Positions 61,070 through 64,000 of a stretch of DNA of 64,000 nucleotides are shown here, one piece after another. The notes beneath the pieces are model-generated. The model saw only the letters and a list, made by a program, of their open reading frames with translations, made no database searches and was not told where the DNA came from. The position numbers and the translations under genes are program-made. Source of the stretch: Salinisphaera sp. (lineage in GTDB: Bacteria > Pseudomonadota > Gammaproteobacteria > Nevskiales > Salinisphaeraceae); assembly GCA_027858915.1 (NCBI GenBank), contig JAQIBT010000033.1, positions 1 to 64,000 on the forward strand, written 5' to 3'. Each line of letters begins with the position of its first letter. The stretch's first letter is position 1.

Positions 61070-62473
61070 TTACAGCCCCTGAATCGCGGCCTGCGTCTGA
61101 TCGACCACACTCTGCCAACCGGGTTCGCCGTGACCGTTAAGCGTCAATTTGCCGTTGTGAATACGCAGCGTCACGCCATAACTGGCAGCGTGGCCATCGA
61201 CTGCCGATTGTCGTGTAATCAATCCACGAGCCGTCAGCGACTGCAATTCCTGATCCACCCGCTGAGCGGAAACAGCCATGCCGTCACCCTGCCGGGCAGC
61301 AATCTGGTGTTTCGTAAAGCGCTGCGCCAGCACGGCCGGTACTCGTATGCGCAGAGCGATATCGAGCTGGCGAATAGTGTCGGCGGCCATGGTGGACGGC
61401 TGCAGAGCTTTCGGCACGGACAGATGGCCGCTAAGCCGTAGCGGTCCATTTTTGGTATAGAGCGCGCTCTTCGCGATCGCCAATCGAAAGCCCGGCGACA
61501 AGACGCCCGGCAGCACGTCGGTATAAAGACGCGGATCGTCCGCGGCACCGCCGGTCAGCCCCCCCAGTGTCCGCCACTGGCCAGGCAGTGCCATCCAGGC
61601 GGCCTCATCAGCATCGGCAACCGTAATTTTCAGATGCAGTTCGCCATGGGTATTGTCTGGCAGCACCACTTCGCGGACCGCCAGCGACAACGCTGCCTGC
61701 CCCGGCGCCGAGCGCTGAAGATCGCCCTCGAACTGGCTTAACCGCGTCGCGCGGCCCTGGCCGTTGTCGAGGGTGATGGAATCGGCGGTGAGGACCAGAT
61801 GATCGAGTCGGTCAGCGGCGGGGTCGATCTTGCCGACGGTCAACTCGAGATTACGCCAGGCCAGACGCCCACCATGTTGTGGAGACAGCGCGAACGAGGG
61901 CCAGCGAAGCTGTCCGCCGGCAATCGCGCGACCGGCTATTGCCGTGGTCAGCGCACCGTCGACGGCAGACGTCTGGAACTGCGCGATCGGCTGGCGCCGG
62001 CTGACTTGGAAGCTGACCCCGTCCAGATGCAGAGCGACGTGGCCGCGGGTATCCAGTGCCACGCGCGAGCGCAATATCAGCGGCCCGGGCACCGGCGAGA
62101 ACACATAGCGCGGCCAGAGCGCCGCCGGGTTGACTCGCGTGTCGGCCACTGCAAGCACCGGGCGCAGGCTGCCCCGCCCCGGCGCGCCAAACGCCAACGG
62201 GCCTTGATAGATACGGCTGTTCAGAATCACAGTCGGGCACGGAGACGCATGACACAACGGGCCAATCGGGCGCAGCGAGATACGGGCATGCGAACTGAAC
62301 CAGCCGCGATCGAACTGGCTGCCAGCGACCTCTACCAGACCCGGTACGCGCAGGCTGGCTACCGCATGATCGAACTCGCGGGCCATGTAAAAGCCAATCA
62401 ATCCCGGCAGCCCGACGCCGAGCAACGCCAGCACGAGCGTCCCCCAGAGCAGTGTCTTTCCTATCAGCCGCAT
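61070..62473 (-). CDS. DUF945 (YdgA-like) family protein
   Basis: The 467-residue protein has an N-terminal membrane segment (MRLIGKTLLWGTLVLALLGV). The periplasmic part has the opening pattern LVEVAGSQFDRGWFSSHARI, typical of DUF945/YdgA, in which a strand motif YxRGWFxS is shared. The rest is beta-rich and ends in a domain with TLRIHNGKLTLNGHG. Function unknown; YdgA proteins are envelope-associated. The ATG at 62473 is chosen at the membrane segment. Confidence 0.88.
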   Translation of the reverse strand: MRLIGKTLLWGTLVLALLGVGLPGLIGFYMAREFDHAVASLRVPGLVEVAGSQFDRGWFSSHARISLRPIGPLCHASPCPTVILNSRIYQGPLAFGAPGRGSLRPVLAVADTRVNPAALWPRYVFSPVPGPLILRSRVALDTRGHVALHLDGVSFQVSRRQPIAQFQTSAVDGALTTAIAGRAIAGGQLRWPSFALSPQHGGRLAWRNLELTVGKIDPAADRLDHLVLTADSITLDNGQGRATRLSQFEGDLQRSAPGQAALSLAVREVVLPDNTHGELHLKITVADADEAAWMALPGQWRTLGGLTGGAADDPRLYTDVLPGVLSPGFRLAIAKSALYTKNGPLRLSGHLSVPKALQPSTMAADTIRQLDIALRIRVPAVLAQRFTKHQIAARQGDGMAVSAQRVDQELQSLTARGLITRQSAVDGHAASYGVTLRIHNGKLTLNGHGEPGWQSVVDQTQAAIQGL

Positions 62474-62556
62474 GTTGCTGCCTGCGTGGAAGTTTTCACG
62501 GAATACGGCCCACAACCATCGATCCGATACGGAGACTCATCATAGATCGCAGCCGC

Positions 62557-62577
62557 GCATACTGCATGTTGGTATGC
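62557..62577 (+). promoter_or_regulatory. Palindrome upstream of the GH13 phosphorylase gene
   Basis: GCATAC-N9-GTATGC lies 20 bases before the start codon. It could be an operator of a sugar regulator, or a chance palindrome. Confidence 0.4.
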
Positions 62578-62597
62578 AATTTGGTTATCCACCAAGC

Positions 62598-64000
62598 ATG
62601 ACTGCCCAAACTCATACTCCGGTCCAGGCCGCCGACGCTCACAGTCCCAACGATCTCGTCGAATGGCTGATCCCACTCTACGGCCCGGCCGCTGCCGAGC
62701 AATGCATTGAGGCGGCCAGCCAGGCCGCGCGCCGCCACGGCCTGCCACAACCCACCGATATGCCGGTCGATCAGGCATTCAACCTGATGATCACCTACCC
62801 CGACATCATCCAGCGCCCAGGCGAGGCACCGCTGGCTACGCTGCGCGATTTCATTGCCCGCAACCTGGGCGATGCGATTGCCGCGGTGCATCTGCTGCCG
62901 TTCTATCCGCATAGCTCGGACGAAGGCTTTTCGGTGATGGACTATCGCCAAGTCAATCCGGACTTTGGCGACTGGGACGACATCGCAGCTCTGGCCCGCG
63001 ACAAGCCGCTGATGTTCGACCTGGTACTCAACCACGCCTCACGCAAGGGTCTGTGGTTTGCGCATTATCTGGCCGACGCGGATCCGGGCCGCGATTACTT
63101 CATCGAAACAGATCCCAAGACCGATCTTCGCGCTGTGGTACGCCCGCGTGCCACGCCGCTGCTCGCCGAAGTGGTCACCGCACGTGGCACCAAGCATCTG
63201 TGGGCGACCTTCTCCGACGACCAGATCGATCTCAATTTCGCCAATCCGGCAGTGCTGTCTGAGTTCGTGGATATCGTCTTCGAATATGTCGCACGCGGGG
63301 CGCGGCTGCTGCGCCTGGACGCCGTGGCTTTTCTCTGGAAAGAGATCGGCACGCCTTGTATTCATCTGTGGCAGACCCATCAGGTGATCAAGTTCATGCG
63401 GGCGCTGCTGGAGCGCTATGCGCCTGGGCTGCAGCTGATCACCGAGACCAACGTGCCACACGCCGAGAACATTTCGTATCTCACCGACGGCAACGAAGCC
63501 CATGTCGCCTATCAGTTTGTACTGCCGCCGCTGGTCGCACACACCCTGCTGCATGCAGACGCGACCCGGCTCAACGGCTGGGCAGTCAGCCTGCCGGCGT
63601 TGCCGCCGGGCTGTCATTTTCTCAACTTCACCGCCAGCCACGACGGCATCGGCCTGCGCTCGGTAGAATCCATCCTCGACGACGATGAACTGGCGACTCT
63701 GGTGGAAACCACCCGTGAGCGCGGCGGTTTCGTATCCACCCGTGGCATGCCCGACGGCAGCACGCGGCCGTATGAGCTGAACGTCAGTTACTACGACCTG
63801 CTGGGCGAGCCCGGCGCTATCGACAGTCAGACCCATATCGATCGATTCGTGGTGAGCCAGGCAATCAGCATGGCGCTCGCCGGTATTCCGGCGTTGTATT
63901 TCCACAGCCTGGTGGCCACCCACAACGACATGGACGGCGTCGAGAACAGCGGCCACAGTCGATCCATCAACCGTCGTCGCTACGACGCCAGCGAGCTCGG
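62598..64000 (+). CDS. GH13 sucrose/glucosylglycerate phosphorylase-like enzyme (3' end outside window)
   Basis: About 467 N-terminal residues are seen. The enzyme belongs to GH13 subfamily 18, which phosphorolyses sucrose, glucosylglycerate or related glucosides to glucose-1-phosphate. Key blocks are LLPFYPHSSDEGFSVMDY, FDLVLNHASRKGLWF, the nucleophile Asp241 in LLRLDAVAFLWKE, the acid/base Glu283 in ITETNVPH, and FTASHDGIG. The start MTAQTHTPVQ is at ATG 62598. Which acceptor is used cannot be told from these residues. Glucosylglycerate is a compatible solute in halophiles, so that substrate is plausible here. Confidence 0.9.
   Translation, partial: MTAQTHTPVQAADAHSPNDLVEWLIPLYGPAAAEQCIEAASQAARRHGLPQPTDMPVDQAFNLMITYPDIIQRPGEAPLATLRDFIARNLGDAIAAVHLLPFYPHSSDEGFSVMDYRQVNPDFGDWDDIAALARDKPLMFDLVLNHASRKGLWFAHYLADADPGRDYFIETDPKTDLRAVVRPRATPLLAEVVTARGTKHLWATFSDDQIDLNFANPAVLSEFVDIVFEYVARGARLLRLDAVAFLWKEIGTPCIHLWQTHQVIKFMRALLERYAPGLQLITETNVPHAENISYLTDGNEAHVAYQFVLPPLVAHTLLHADATRLNGWAVSLPALPPGCHFLNFTASHDGIGLRSVESILDDDELATLVETTRERGGFVSTRGMPDGSTRPYELNVSYYDLLGEPGAIDSQTHIDRFVVSQAISMALAGIPALYFHSLVATHNDMDGVENSGHSRSINRRRYDASEL

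Noticed and set aside
1-64000. tRNA, rRNA, CRISPR arrays, consensus parS sites
   Set aside because: Looked for by eye on both strands and not found; a covariance or array search would be decisive.

Overview
The window is a GC-rich chromosomal segment of a gammaproteobacterium. The gene set fits a marine or halophilic lineage, probably close to Salinisphaera: PlsB, SppA, CbpA with CbpM, TtcA, a short Xni-type 5'-3' exonuclease, DusB, MlaA, a transhydrogenase with a split alpha subunit, and a GH13 phosphorylase of the sucrose/glucosylglycerate type. The genus is inferred from gene content only. I saw no rRNA or tRNA gene, no CRISPR array and no complete insertion sequence.

Layout. 1-5.8 kb: a CoA-transferase cut by the window edge, a lipid kinase, a Yip1-like membrane protein, the CbpA/CbpM co-chaperone pair and DusB. 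5.8-9.8 kb: two envelope lipoproteins, a small exported protein and a PhoP/PhoQ-type two-component pair. 10-11.6 kb: an unknown protein and SppA. 11.6-17.7 kb: a leftward phospholipid and outer-membrane cluster (acyltransferase, SDR-like protein, MlaA, lipopolysaccharide-kinase-like protein, PlsB). 17.8-28.6 kb: a ParB without ParA, acylphosphatase, RF3, Ppx/GppA, an NlpC/P60 lipoprotein, a fatty-acid desaturase, TtcA, fructosamine kinase and exonuclease. 28.6-43.4 kb: pntAA-pntAB-pntB, a Nudix hydrolase, PriA, ArgS, a SPOR protein, a glutamate-receptor-like channel, UvrD, an M48 lipoprotein and an RRM protein. 43.5-59 kb: an oligopeptide ABC transporter whose oppF lies 8.8 kb away from oppABCD. 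The stretch between holds a phosphatase-like enzyme, cardiolipin synthase, a frameshifted AI-2E transporter, a haloalkane dehalogenase, two toxin-antitoxin pairs, transposase debris and an unknown membrane-protein pair. 59-64 kb: MnmG, a DUF945-like protein and the start of the GH13 phosphorylase.

The most interesting non-coding signal is on the minus strand at 19843-20020: a promoter, three hairpins with C-rich loops and a strong intrinsic terminator. The single irregular pairs in two of the hairpins and in the terminator become G-U wobbles only when read as minus-strand RNA, so this is probably an undescribed small RNA divergent from prfC.

A second signal is a dispersed repeat family built on AGGGCCTGTTGCCGTTTCAT. 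It has one 175-bp palindromic copy and single copies next to several genes. One reversed copy places the start codon of the NlpC/P60 lipoprotein in the 7-base loop of a 24-bp hairpin.

Other points are a 7-bp tandem repeat that sets the frame of the AI-2E transporter gene, a DesT/FabR-like operator at the desaturase promoter, and an AT-rich island with a perfect DnaA box in front of priA, which starts at TTG.
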